Assembly (NCBI GenBank): GCA_050084985.1
Contig: JBITNC010000001.1
Coordinates: 4,774,001-4,838,000 of the forward strand
DNA: 64,000 nt
From: Nageia nagi
Taxonomy: Eukaryota > Pinophyta
Reading direction: 5' to 3'
The notes under the pieces are model-generated. The model was not told the DNA's origin, ran no database searches, and worked only from the letters and a program-made list of their open reading frames with translations. Of this stretch, positions 1 to 12,042 are shown one piece after another; the first letter of the stretch is position 1, and each line of letters opens with the position of its first letter. The position numbers and the translations under genes were made by a program.

Positions 1-2060
1 AATGAAGCATATTCTTCATCGCATTATTTAAAAGGAGCAAGATGATTCTTTGCAAGGAAGAAAAATAACAAAAGGAATAATTTTGATGTGTGAAGTATTG
101 CATTTTGTAAAAGGAGAGAAAGGAAGAGATGATTCTACTAAAACTTGATATGGAGAAAGCTTGTGATAGAGTAAACTAGAAATTCCTTTACCTTACTCTC
201 CAAAGATTTGGTTTTGGTGACACTTGGAGAAAATGGGTGTGGGAATGCATATCAACTCCAAGTTTTCTAGTTATAATTAATGGAGAACTAGTTTGCTTCT
301 TTGGATAAGAGAGAGGATTAATACAAGGTGATCCAGTATCACCTTATTCATAATAATGGATGAATCATTGGGTAGAACCATTCAAAATGCACATCAAGAA
401 AACAAAATAAAGGGAATAATCTACCAACTATATAGTGTGATCATATCACACATCACAATTTGTGGATGATACCATCATGGTAAAAAAAATATGGGAGAAT
501 TAAGCAAAGCAATTCAATAAAATCTTGAGAGGGTATGAAAGGGCATCCCATCAAAAATTTAATATGCATAATATAAAACTCTATATGTTACATTCTTCAA
601 AGAGAAAGCAAAAAAAAATGGAAAAGATAATTGGATGCTTAATAGATGATTTAGCAACAAAGTATTTGGCTATGCCTCTTTTTATGGGGAGGATAAAATC
701 TAGCTTCTAGGATGATATACTAGATAAAGTAAACAAAAAACTTATAGGGTGGAAAGAGAAAACTCTTTCCTATACAATAAAACTCCTACTTATTAAACAT
801 ACCCTATAAAGCATACCAATTTATAGTGCTATGGTTTTTAAGATGTCGAAGATAAATGCTAAGAAGGTTGACTAGGTGTGTAGAGTATTCCTATGGGATG
901 GAGGCTCTAAAAGGAAAAAGTTTTCTTGGGTAGCATGGAACAAATTTTGAGAGTAAAAGGGCATAGGTGGATTGGGCTTGAAAAGAACATTTCTTCTTAT
1001 TCAAGCTTTGAGAGGAAATTGGCTATAGAGGAAGATAGGGAATGTATTAGGATTTGCAAATAAAAGTATTTAGAAAAATCGAATTCCATCCTAATGGTAG
1101 CAAATCCCCCATATGGCTTTCCCTTTTGGAATGGTCTCATCAATATTAGACATGTAATTACTAAAAATATTAAAGGAAAGGTTAGAAGAGATGATTTCCT
1201 CTTCTTTTAGGAGGAAAATTAGTTGAGAGACAAACCTTTAATATATTATAAATACATTATAAAGGAATTTCCATGGTTTATTAAGGAACAAGGAGAGAAA
1301 TTTATGATTACTTTTTGGCTCAATCAAGAAAATTATGGTTCAAGATACCACCCTAGAATGAGAGTAAAGAACTTTGCATCAATCTTACATCAGAAATAGA
1401 AAAAGAGAAAATAACCTTAACCTAGGAAAAGGATCGACCTATCTAGAGGGTATCTAAGAATGGAGACTATAATATCAAAGATGCAGTTAAGTGGTTGTTA
1501 AATGATTTGGGAGAAGGGAATAAAGATTTATAGAAAAAGACTTGGTTGAAAGGTTTAATTCCTAATATTTCCTTCTTCATGTGGTTAGTGGCACATAACA
1601 AGTTGGATACAGTTGAAAAATTATAAAAGAAATGGTTGCTAATTCCTAACATATGTTGCCTATGCCTTAAGATGAAGAAATTGAAAAAATCACATTTTCA
1701 TACACCATAGTTACACCATTGAGATATGGAATAGATTAAAAAGGATTTAAACTTACAAGGAGCTCTACCAAAAATAATAAATGACCTTATCTTATAATGA
1801 CAACCTAATAGAGGCAATAAAATAAGAAAATTATGGTGGAGCTACATTTTGGCCCATACCCTATGGAAGGTGTATAAGGAAAGAAATGAGAGAATGTTAA
1901 ACAATAGGGGAAAGGTGGCCCTAAATACTTTCATGCTAAGCATGTTAAGAGCTATTGAAAACTTTAAAGCTTACGTGAAGAAGGAAGATTTGAAAGTGAT
2001 CGAAGAAAATAGATAAATTGCAAAGAGATCCTATTGTTATAAATATGGAAAATGCAAAAA
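1..2060 (+). mobile_element. Decayed L1-type LINE ORF2 (reverse transcriptase to zinc-finger C-terminus)
   Basis: Conceptual translation with many stops and frame changes gives a plant LINE reverse transcriptase. A palm segment reading LLKLDMEKACDRVN starts near 132, an SPYSF-like box lies near 340, and the catalytic box FVDD (QFVDDTIM) lies near 458-480. The C-terminal part near 1540-1670 contains a WLKGLIPNISFFMWL stretch followed by a CCLC-type pattern, which matches the RT-associated zinc-finger domain at the end of plant L1 ORF2. The element enters the window already within ORF2, so its endonuclease and ORF1 would lie to the left. No part is translatable. Clade assignment to L1 rests on the C-terminal zinc-finger region; that it is a LINE is secure. 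Confidence 0.85.
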
Positions 2061-5000
2061 GATGCTAATATTTAGGAACATTGGTTGGAGGCTTTTAGGG
2101 GGAGAATGCAGTAACGAGCTATAAGGGATTTCTCTTGATTAATTTAGTCCATTTTTTAAACCTATTTTACTTGGGTTTTAAGTGTAGAGAAGATTATTTA
2201 TGAGTATTTTTTATTTATTTGTTATTTTAACTATCAAACCACCCATTAATTAGATTTTATAGAGTTTAGATTATTATAGCATATTTCAATTACGATCCAA
2301 ACTAGCCCTATAGATAGTTTTTTGTTGCTCATCATTATCATATGGACCCTTTGGCAACGAAATTCCTTATCTCTAAAGTCATATGGTAACTTTATCTTTT
2401 ATGGAAATAAAGCCAAAAGATGTACATTACCAAGGAAGATATACCTTAAAATACTAGCTTAGAAGGATGAACTTTGAAGATTTAGAAAGCAAATAAGGAT
2501 ACCTCCTAACATGAAATAATATGGTGTATCAAAGGATGTATAATGAAAATAACATCATATTAGAAAGGTAATAATGAAAAGTATTGGAGGATAACTTTGG
2601 CACGAAATTTGACTTAGTAAAGCATGCTTCCAAGGCACAATCACACAAATTGAACAACTTTTGGGGGACATGTGGTGAAGGCAAATTGAGGATTTACGAG
2701 GTGGAAAACTTTTTCAATCAAGTACAGGAGAGGGAATCAATATAGGAAGAATACAAGGGCCAAGTTTAAAATTGAGAATGCAATAGGTTGCTTCCATAAA
2801 GACTTAGCCAAAAAAATTATAAAAGTAGTAGATCTAGAGCTATACTTGAGACTGGTAGTAGTTGAGAATAATAAGTGAGCTAGTAAATGGGAGGATATTT
2901 AGTAAGGGAAGAACCAATTTTGATGGAGGAAACATGATAGAATGAATTAGTGTGATGAATTATTTACGAAGGAGGTATATAAGGTTTCATGAATGCGTGT
3001 AGAGGTCAAGGTGATAATTTATCAATAGAAATGGTTGATTCATGGAATGAGAGAGTCTAGAATGTTAATGAAATGGACTTAAATTTTTTATTAGAGATAA
3101 TCACATAAGCTACCCACCTTCCAAACTAAGGAATTTAAGTGATAACAGAGGGAAAAATCAATAAGTTAACAACAAGGAATAAATTTGAGCAAGCTTTCAT
3201 GCAAGGTGTTGAGTTTGATAGGTATGAAATAAGGGTTGAAAGGAATGCTTACCAGATCCTTGGAAAGAAGTGGCTAGTGTTCTATAAGGATATAATACCA
3301 AATGAATATTTTGGAGGCCTGAGACTCTAAGCTCTAACACTAATCAAGATATTTTAATCTCTCAAGATGTAAATGTAGTGAATCATTGATGAAAACAAAA
3401 TCCATTTTTTCTAGCTTTTTAGTTAGAGTAAACATATCCAAAATATAAAGATTTCCTCATGGATGGGTAGATATTAAAAATACCTTTCTAACAATTAGTC
3501 ACATGCTTAAAAAGGAGATATAGATCTCCCTAAGTGTCAATTTAAAGTTTTCTAGTCCTAAATCCTCTATTTTAGGTCCTAAATGGTTGTTTCAGGAACT
3601 AACTACTAAATTTCAAGCTATAAATGCAAGTTCTAGACTCTAATGGATGTTGTAAGTTAGATTTAGGATATTTTTGAAGGGTGAAATTAGAAATAAAAAA
3701 ATGCTCCAGAATCTAATTGTTAGCACTTTTAAATAGAAGTTTTGCATCTCTCGTCATTGCAATAATGTAGTTTTTGAGGGTCAACTTTATAGAATTATAA
3801 GTTGGTCAATTTTTAAGAAAACATAGGTATATTATATATGAAAATACACAACATAAAACTCTTTAAATAATAGTGAAATATTTGGGTATTATGGATGTGA
3901 TTTGATAGGTCTAAAAAATTTTTAGGAGATAACTACTTCTTAAGCTAAAAAGATAGGATAGTAAAAATGTGAGTCTGAAATTCATGATTTATGAATGCGA
4001 TTCAAACTCAAACTATAGAATGCTATATGTGGTTATAAATTTATTGAAAATATATATCCAACAGGGTGAACTTTTCTTGTTTTAATCTATAACTCTTTGT
4101 ATTTCAGTTCAAAGGTTTATATTCATGGACCTAAATCAAGTCCCAATTCAAGAGTATTGGTAAATCACCCAAGATGCAAACCACAGGTAACGATCATTGT
4201 AGGGGAAGAGTATTTGATACTAGAGAGAATTAGAATAATAGGAAGGAAGTCACAGAGTAATAGGAGAACACACCTCAAGCAAAGTTTTTGAATTCAAAAA
4301 AGGATCCAATGGACACTAAAGATAAAAAAAAAAGGGGAATCTAGCAAAGTAAACACATCTAAAATCAAGACTACCCAACCATATGCAACTTGTCTAATAG
4401 GGGATAAAGGGAAAGGGAAAGCAACGTAATATGAGGAAGCCAGTGTAGTGGAAAAAGTTATAACTCAACTACATATGGCATAAGTACACCAAAATAAAGG
4501 CATGACGTAGAGAGAAAGGGTCAAGATAGGAATAAAACTAGTTAAAGAAATGATAACAATGGATAATTTGCTTGAAATTAAAATCTCATGGGGAAGGAAG
4601 AAAGGTGCAACCCACCTAGAGAAGGAGGTTATCCAATAGCAACAACAAATTGAAGCAAAAGAGACAAATGGTAACAAGAAGAAAACTGAAGGAATTACCT
4701 AAGAAACCAAAAGATAAAAAAGGAAATGAATATAAGACTAGTAGACACAAAAAATAATCAAAGTGATAATACAAATAATATTAAACATAACCCAAGCTTG
4801 GGATCTATGGAGGAGTCCAAACTGTAGTCTATACTAAAAGAAATCCAAGTGAAAATACAAGAACTTCACGTGAAGGAGCATCCAATGAAGAATGAAGGGG
4901 ATTCAAGGTAGAATGAAGCATAAGGATCTAAGATAGAAGAGGCCATTGTAGATAAGGTAAAAATAAGGGAAGGTAATAAGGAGTTAGTACATATGCATGA

Positions 5001-5800
5001 GGACAATCTAAAGATGAAATGACAGCGGGGAAAAGGGGCCTTGAGGGAGCAAGGAGAGGAGAAGGAACTTGAATGTAGCATAGAAAGGGAAAAAGGAAAC
5101 TCTTTAATTCCAATTTCTAATAGGACTAGGTGTAAAAGGAGAGAAACAGAGAAACATAAGATATTGAAATCATAAGTATAATTTATTGATTTGGAGGAGG
5201 TGGATCTATCTAAGGAATATAAACTCAAAATAAGAACCAATGTAGAAATAAAAAACCATGTAACAAAAAAACACAATTAAGGATCTAAAAATGCCAAGAA
5301 AAATGTCCAAAATAGTGCTACTTCCAATAGCAGAAGGGAGCAACAAAAGAACTAAAGGAATTCCTTTGTGGATGAATAAGGATGTGGAGTTGTACAACAC
5401 AATGTTGAAAGAGGTAATGAAGCAAAAAGGTGAGCTAAGTCCATTGTTTGATGAAATAGGAGAGAACCCAAATTTTAGCCAAATGGTGAAGAAAAGAATG
5501 TCTAACATTTTCTTCAAGTGGAATTACAATGATATATCTTTCATTCCTCTATAAGGAGAAGAACGAGTGCTAAATAAGGAGGGGGAAAGAAACTTTGATG
5601 AATCTTCATTAACTATACTCTAAAATGAAATTTAGGATGAGTAGAAAATAGAATGAAGAATAATGTTATTGAAAATCTATGTCCTTTTGTAATAATATCT
5701 AAGTTAATGCTTTATGTCATATTTTTATCTTAATAAATAGAGTAATCCAGGTCTTTTATGAATTAGGATCAGTTGATGCCTAGCATATGATTACTCTAGT
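2061..5800 (+). other. Purine-rich region with unidentified decayed coding debris
   Basis: No recognisable gene. The plus strand is strongly A/G-rich, as in the LINE to its left, and short open stretches sit at 3139-3330 (63 codons), 4097-4291 (64 codons) and 5291-5554 (87 codons, rich in Lys and Met). These look like leftovers of plus-strand coding DNA, perhaps a LINE ORF1 or another retroelement, but no motif allows assignment. Long minus-strand open frames at 4866-5517 are the pyrimidine-rich complement of the purine runs and are not convincing genes. Confidence 0.4.
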
Positions 5801-8090
5801 TTTGTCCTAATAACTTTCAGAAGGGAAGAATGAAGCAATGAGAAATTGCAATATTGGTGAATGTAATAGAAACTTAATGTTGACATCATGCAAAGGTTCT
5901 TGCAGGTCCTCTAAAACTCCAATTTTTTTATAAATAAAATTTACCTTATTAATAAATAAAAAAACATAAGCATGGAATTTTACAATTACTTATGTATACA
6001 TTAACATAGCATTATTCTTCAAGAGCATACAAACTTTCCTATGCAATAGTTTCTACGAGCTAGCCTAAACTCTCAACTCTAACTCTCTTCCTTCCTGGAA
6101 TTACACTTCCTCTTCTCACGAATGCTTGATTTCCTCTCTTAAACTTTCTTTAATAATTTACAAGGAGCAAAAGATTAGAAATTAAATGGTTATTATAATA
6201 TTCTTTTCCCAACGTATATTTATTATCTTTTTATCTTCTTCATCATCTAAATTCTCTATTTTAATATCGATTCTCATCAAATATATTTTAAAAAGATTAT
6301 CGAATAAAAATACTTATTTTTATCTTTCAAATACATTAAAAAAATACCTCTATGGAAAACATAGGCTACACAAATAACAAAAAATCCAAACACTATAAAG
6401 ATACCTCCATAAAGGCAGTATAGGTGCAGCTAACAAGTCTCCTCCCTTAAAGTGCCATGTACACGTGGGCTACACTTCTCATGTGGATGTCACTCTATCC
6501 ATGTGCGTCAGTATAAATGAAGGCCCACGCATATCTCATCTCCACATCACTTACCATGGTGGGTCCCACATGTGATTTTCAAATACCTTACACACATATG
6601 CTCTAATGTTGACCACCTATGTGGTCTATCTTGGACTTCTTATTAATGTGTTTTACACATCACTTCCCAACTTTGGTGGCGGGTGTTGACATCATCTACC
6701 TTAAGCTATTGACTGCATATTGTGGGTACCGTAATTTGTTTTTTTTAGTTGCTAAAATAATTATTAAATGAAATATTATATTTATCAAACCTTTGAATGT
6801 TGATATCTTACAAATCGAAGATCAGATTGAGGTGTCATTCAAATCGATGGAATCGTGGAGAAGAGATCTTTGACATGGAGAGAATAAATTCAAACTTTTA
6901 GAGTATTTTATTTAATTGATCAATCATGGTATCCTCATCTTGTTACTTTTTCTTTTTGATGTATTATTTGCTTTGTTGAATTCATCTTTAATCATAATGT
7001 TCATAAAAATATTTAACATATCTTGTTTCATAATATCTAATGGCCCCCACCCCAACCTCCTTTACCTTGGTTGTCCCAAGAGACCTTATGAAAGTTTGAT
7101 TTGATCTAACATTCATTCCTATGTTGCTATTTTGGACCTTTTAGTAGGGAATCTAATTGATAAATGTGATTTTTAGTTTAGGTTCTCTTTTGGGATGGTA
7201 ATCGTTTTGTTAATCTATATTGTCCTTAAGTTTATTATTATTATTAATATTACTATTATTATTATTATTAGATTAAATAATCAATCAATTTGTTATATTT
7301 TTAAATGCCTCTTCATGTGTTCAAATCATGGTCTTCACTTCCACTATAACCTTCAATACACCAAGTTAATTATTTAAATGTCCAAAAATGTTGGTGCAAC
7401 ATACTCATGAATCCATGGGCCTCCAAAACTTGAACTTGGGTCTCAATGCCCAAACTGGATGTCTTCATCAATAGGTCAAGCCTTGTAGGCCTAATGATTC
7501 TTAAAGTTTATTTATATATTTTTTTACATTTTATTTTTAGAATTTAACCTTAGGGATGCTTTCAAACTCTATGTTGTCTACTTTTCATGGATATATTTAG
7601 AATTACTTTATAAATGTTGTATTATTTATGTTAATAATGAAGGTTATAGATGTTTTTAAATTGATATAATTGTTGTCTCTTGTTCTCATTTTTAGGTTTT
7701 GATTCTTTTTTTTACGAACCATTTCTATATGTTTAAAGGTGCATCCACAACATGGAAGACTTACAATCAACATTTATTTGATCTAGTTATTTTCAAAGAT
7801 AAATTCTATCATTTAGTGGAGTTTTCTAACATTTGGTATCTCATGTGAGTTATGTTTCACAACTTTTATTGGTTGTACATAATCAAAAGTACTTAATTCT
7901 ACAAACACAACAAATGTCATGATACATAGTTTTGTTTGTTCATACATTCTTCTATCCTTTTAATATTATTTTCTAATTATATTATTATGTACCTTTCATT
8001 ATTTTATCAATTAAATAATTTTAACTTCTTTCAAAATCTTTTAAAGATAAATATAAATTATTTCTTGAAGGATTATATATATATATAGAA
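5801..8090. other. AT-rich intergenic DNA, nothing identified
   Basis: The stretch holds AT-rich sequence with ATT-trinucleotide runs near 7230-7270 and several short open frames with low-complexity Ile/Phe/Leu content. No protein motif, structural RNA or clear repeat boundary was seen. Confidence 0.5.
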
Positions 8091-8094
8091 GTAA

Positions 8095-8316
8095 AGTAAT
8101 ACAAACATACTTGGTAAATATAAATTATTTTATTACTGTAACAGTTGAACATAAAAAATTCTACTATATTTATTTATTAAGAATGAGTAAATCTTAAACA
8201 TATTACTTCAAAAAAATTTAACATACTATATATAGAGAGTAAATTTTTTTATGTTCAATTGTTATATTGTTATAGTAATAAAAAATTTTATATTTATCAA
8301 GTATGTTTCTATTACA
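8095..8316. repeat. MITE-like imperfect inverted repeat
   Basis: The left arm (about 8095-8162) contains GTAATACAAACATACTTGG and, further in, AGTTGAACATAAAAAA. The right arm (about 8246-8316) is its reverse complement: it reads TTTTTTTATGTTCAATTG and, further out, TCAAGTATGTTTCTATTAC. The arms pair over roughly 70 bp with a few mismatches and a small indel, separated by a loop of about 80 nt. Size, AT-richness and lack of coding potential fit a miniature inverted-repeat element or a fold-back copy. Target-site duplications could not be fixed because both flanks are TA-rich. Confidence 0.7.
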
Positions 8317-8671
8317 TTCCTTGAATACATATATTAATTTTTATTATAAATTTTAAATTTTTTATTCTCTGTTTTTTTTTTAAGTTAAATTGAAAAGGTT
8401 TTTTTATTCAGGAACGCTACTTGTAGAAAACAAATTTGAAATATTCTATCTTTCATTGTTTATTTTGTACAGATCATGATGGGAAAGAGATTCATGATAA
8501 TCCATAACCCTAACATCAATTACATTTAAAAAATTAAATTAAATCTAAATCTTCTGAGTAACTTAATTAAGTAGTCTTCCATATTAGATTTGCGGCAAAG
8601 ATCGTAGTATTGTTTCAGACTATTACGAGACCTTAATGTGCAGAACATTATGAGGAACCATCAATAGAATT

Positions 8672-9092
8672 CTATATTCTCAAACGATCCTCGACCAGCA
8701 CCTCACCAAAAGTTCTAAGATCCTCCCGATCCAGAGTGATGAAAGCCAACTGCTTGCATATACTGAAATGTGGTTCAAAAATCTTATGGGTTAAGTTTAT
8801 GCAAAAGCCTACACCCATCCTCAATCCATTTCAAAAGTAACAGAAACGCATGTATCCTGGAATCTTTTATCTGAACCTGAACCTTAACCCGGCTTTTGCC
8901 TATCTCGATGACCTCATCATCTTCACCCTCTGCTTCACCTTCAAACTCTTGCTCTCCTTCGCCCCGACGTTTCACCATTCGCAGCTGACCGCTCATTCTA
9001 ACGCAACCTCGAGCTTGTTCCCATCTCGGAACACCCCTCTCCACTCCGTAGTGCCTCCAATCATTGGGTTGCCTTGCACAGGGCATCCTCAA
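8672..9092 (-). other. Unassigned coding-like segment, divergent from the PPR gene
   Basis: A 102-codon open frame runs from 9092 to 8784 on the minus strand. It begins with an Arg/Glu/Asp-rich part (EGEAEGEDDEVIEIG) and ends with an IHAFLLLLKWIEDGCRLL stretch. Just past its stop another minus-strand frame carries on in protein-like fashion (HFSICKQLAFITLDRED, then FGEVLVEDRL) to a stop at 8672-8674, as if a single frameshift or an intron boundary lay near 8790. Base composition is clearly less AT-rich than the surroundings. It overlaps the probable 5' leader and promoter of the PPR gene at 9232 in antisense. I do not recognise the protein. It could be a truncated gene, a pseudogene, or a chance open frame in GC-richer leader DNA. 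Confidence 0.3.
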
Positions 9093-9231
9093 TCCACGCC
9101 GCTAAACTTTTATTCTTTTAGTGATACAAATCTTCTTCCAATTTTCATCACTGAGGTAGTCCTAGATTACCTTAAAAAGAGTCTCTTTACAAAGTTGAAA
9201 TGACAAATTTGATACCACCACCAGTATCACG

Positions 9232-12042
9232 ATGCTCAGTAAACGTCAGCCCAAAATCCTCTTCACTCTCTGCAGTGGAAATCATATATTAACAGAGGTA
9301 GAAATAGAAATAGATGGTCATACGACCACCTCCACCTCCTTCGCCTTTGAAGGCCATGCTCTTTGGTTTTCAGTCATACAATCTCATCTTACCCACCACA
9401 ATGATATGAATATCACTCTCACTCAACTCTGTCGACACGGGCGGTTGAAGCACGCAATCCACATTTTGCTCACTACAAATGCAGATACACACTCCTCTCT
9501 ACGTTCTTCAACATGTCTTCAACTCCTGCATACCTGCATCGCCAACAATGCCCTTCCAGAGGCCAAACTCCTCCGTTCCCTCATCAATCGCATCCGACTT
9601 AAATTTGGCCTGTCCACGTACAAGTTTCTGCAAGACAGACCTATTTACACGTACGTCAACTACGGAAGTTTGGCGGACGCTCGCGAAGTTTTTGACTGTA
9701 TGACTGAACGAGACATCTTCTCATGGAATATGATAATTTCATGTTACCAAAGACATGGCTTTCCTCGACAGGCATTGACACTCTTTCACCAAATGCAACA
9801 AACACCAGCAGTAGTCCAACCAGATCAATTCACCTTTCCCACCGTCCTCAAAGCATGCACCAAATTGGGAGATTTGCAACAGGGTTTATACATACATCAA
9901 AGACTTTTTAAAAGCGGATTTCTCTCAGATGTTGTGGTTGTCAATGCCATGGTAGACATGTATGCAAAATGTGGAAGCGTAGAGAAGGCACGCGAATTGT
10001 TTGACATGATGCATGATGCAGACACAGTTTCATGGAATGCAATGATTTCAGGATATGCACGAAACGGATACGTTGAAAGGGTTCGTGAATTGTTTGACAA
10101 AATGCCTCATCGAAATGCAGTCTCATGGAATGCAATGATCGCAGGATATGCACAAAATGGGTTTTCTGAGAAGGCCCTTGAGACTTTTAAGGAAATGCAA
10201 ATTTCAGGAGTAAAGCCAGACACTGCGACCTTTGCCAGCATTCTTGTAGCATGTGCCACCATGGGAGCTCTAGGAGAAGGTATGGACATCCATCAAAGAG
10301 TAATTGAAAATGGTTTTTCGTCGAATATTGTGGTTGTGAATGCCCTAATAGACATGTATGCAAAATGTGGAAGAGTACACAAGGCCGGGAAATTGTTTGA
10401 CAATATGCATGTTGCAGACACAGTTTCATGGACTGCAATGATAGCAGGATATGCACAAAATGGGTTTTCTGAAAAGGCTATAGAGACTTTTAAGCAGATG
10501 CAATTTTCAGGTGTAAAGCCAAACTCTGCAACCTTTGCCAGCGTTCTTCCAGCATGTGCCACCATGGGAGCTCCAGAAGAAGGTATGGGCATCCATCGAA
10601 GAGTAGTTCAAAATGGTTTTGCATCGAATGTTGTGGTTGTGAGTGCCCTGATAGACATGTATGCAAAATGTCGAAAAATACACAAGGCCCGGGAATTGTT
10701 TGACAAGTTGCATGATGCAGACAAAGTTTCATGGAATGCAATGATATCAGGATATGCACAAAACGGATATGTTGAAAGGGCCCGTGAATTGTTTGACAAA
10801 ATGACTCACCGAAATGCAGTCTCATGGAATGCAATGATCTCAGGATATGGACAAAATGGGTTTTCTGAACAGGCTCTAGAGACTTTTAAGCAGATGCAAT
10901 TGTCAGGTGTAAAGCCAAACACTGCAACCTTTGGCAGCATTCTTCGAGCATGTGCCACCATGGGAGCTCTAGAAGCAGGTATGGACATCCATCGAAGAGT
11001 AGTTGAAAATGGTTTTGCATCGAATGTTGTGGTTTTGAGTGCCCTGATAGACATGTATGCAAAATGTGGAAGGATATACAAGGCCCGGGAATTGTTTGAC
11101 AAGATGAATGTTGCAAACACAGTTTCATGGAATGCAATGATTGGAGGATATGCAATTCATGGCTACAGCAAGGATGCCATTAAACTCTTTGATCTGATGA
11201 AGCACTTGGGAACCAATCCTAACAGCATAACCTTTGTATGTGTTCTACTTGCATGTAGCCATGTAGGTCTAGTGGATGAGGGCTGTAAATACTTTAATAG
11301 CATGAGTGACACTTATTGCGTTATTCCTGGGATGAATCATTATACATGCATTGTTGACCTTCTTGGCCGTGCAGGCTATCTTGAAGAAGCTTTGAACTTT
11401 ATTGCCAAGATGCCCATAAAACCTGAGTTTGGTGTGTGGATGTGTCTGCTTGGTGCTTGTAGATCACATAAGAATGTAGGAATAGGGGAATTCATGGCAA
11501 CAATCCTTTTTTTGTTGGAGCCTAAACATGCTCCATCTTATGTTCTTCTTTCAAATATTTATGCTGAAGTGGGCAGCTGGGATGATGTTCAAAGAGTAAG
11601 GACATTGATGAAAGATGGAGGAATCAAGAAGACACCTGGATGTAGTTGGATTGAAGTTGACAAGAAGGTTCATGCTTTTCTTGTAGGAGACAGATCACAC
11701 CCACAAACACACGAGATATATGGAAAATTGGATACATTGTCAACTGAGATGAAAGCAGCGGGGTATATTCCAAACACAATTCCTGTGTTGCGTGATGTGG
11801 AGGCTGACGATAAAGAACTGCTTCTCTGCCAGCATAGTGAAAAGTTAGCAATTGCATTCGGGTTGTTGAAGACTTCCCCTGGAACCATTATTAGAGTTGT
11901 GAAGAACCTCCGAGTATGCGATGACTGCCATACTGCAACCAAGTTTATCTCCAAGATTGTTGCAAGGGACATTGTTGTGAGGGATGTGAACCGATTCCAC
12001 CATTTCAAACATGGACACTGTTCTTGTGGAGATTATTGGTGA
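9232..12042 (+). CDS. PLS-class pentatricopeptide repeat protein with E and DYW domains
   Basis: An uninterrupted 936-codon frame. Residues about 125-700 hold some 16 P, L and S pentatricopeptide motifs, recognisable by repeated VSWNAMIxGYAQNG, ALIDMYAKCG and ATFxSILxACATMGAL segments. An E/E+ region with a PG-box-like GIKKTPGCSWIEV lies near 797-809. The DYW cytidine-deaminase domain occupies about 842-936: H868-S-E870 is the HxE zinc and catalytic motif, C896-DD-C899 the CxxC motif, and the protein ends GDYW. Known members of this family bind organellar transcripts and edit specific C residues to U in mitochondria or plastids. The first ATG is taken as start; the first 120 residues lack PPR motifs and could carry a transit peptide, though a Met near residue 59 (MNITLTQLCRHG) is an alternative. 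No intron is apparent. All deaminase residues are present, so this is the best candidate for an active gene here. Confidence 0.93.
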   Translation: MLSKRQPKILFTLCSGNHILTEVEIEIDGHTTTSTSFAFEGHALWFSVIQSHLTHHNDMNITLTQLCRHGRLKHAIHILLTTNADTHSSLRSSTCLQLLHTCIANNALPEAKLLRSLINRIRLKFGLSTYKFLQDRPIYTYVNYGSLADAREVFDCMTERDIFSWNMIISCYQRHGFPRQALTLFHQMQQTPAVVQPDQFTFPTVLKACTKLGDLQQGLYIHQRLFKSGFLSDVVVVNAMVDMYAKCGSVEKARELFDMMHDADTVSWNAMISGYARNGYVERVRELFDKMPHRNAVSWNAMIAGYAQNGFSEKALETFKEMQISGVKPDTATFASILVACATMGALGEGMDIHQRVIENGFSSNIVVVNALIDMYAKCGRVHKAGKLFDNMHVADTVSWTAMIAGYAQNGFSEKAIETFKQMQFSGVKPNSATFASVLPACATMGAPEEGMGIHRRVVQNGFASNVVVVSALIDMYAKCRKIHKARELFDKLHDADKVSWNAMISGYAQNGYVERARELFDKMTHRNAVSWNAMISGYGQNGFSEQALETFKQMQLSGVKPNTATFGSILRACATMGALEAGMDIHRRVVENGFASNVVVLSALIDMYAKCGRIYKARELFDKMNVANTVSWNAMIGGYAIHGYSKDAIKLFDLMKHLGTNPNSITFVCVLLACSHVGLVDEGCKYFNSMSDTYCVIPGMNHYTCIVDLLGRAGYLEEALNFIAKMPIKPEFGVWMCLLGACRSHKNVGIGEFMATILFLLEPKHAPSYVLLSNIYAEVGSWDDVQRVRTLMKDGGIKKTPGCSWIEVDKKVHAFLVGDRSHPQTHEIYGKLDTLSTEMKAAGYIPNTIPVLRDVEADDKELLLCQHSEKLAIAFGLLKTSPGTIIRVVKNLRVCDDCHTATKFISKIVARDIVVRDVNRFHHFKHGHCSCGDYW

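Noticed and set aside
4866-5517. Long minus-strand open frames
   Set aside because: Complement of purine-rich DNA giving Ser/Leu/Phe-rich low-complexity protein with no motif.
8850-9203. 117-codon plus-strand open frame before the PPR gene
   Set aside because: It ends before the PPR ATG in a different frame, has no motif, and more likely is leader sequence.
9900-11130. Regularly spaced near-identical DNA segments, at first glance like a CRISPR or satellite array
   Set aside because: Spacing is the PPR motif period, the repeats are coding and in frame, and there are no unique spacers.
9897-11155. Many minus-strand open frames of 60-114 codons opposite the PPR gene
   Set aside because: They are periodic shadows of the PPR repeats in antisense (recurring MSNNSRAL- and MHILRSLHS-type strings) and have no independent support.
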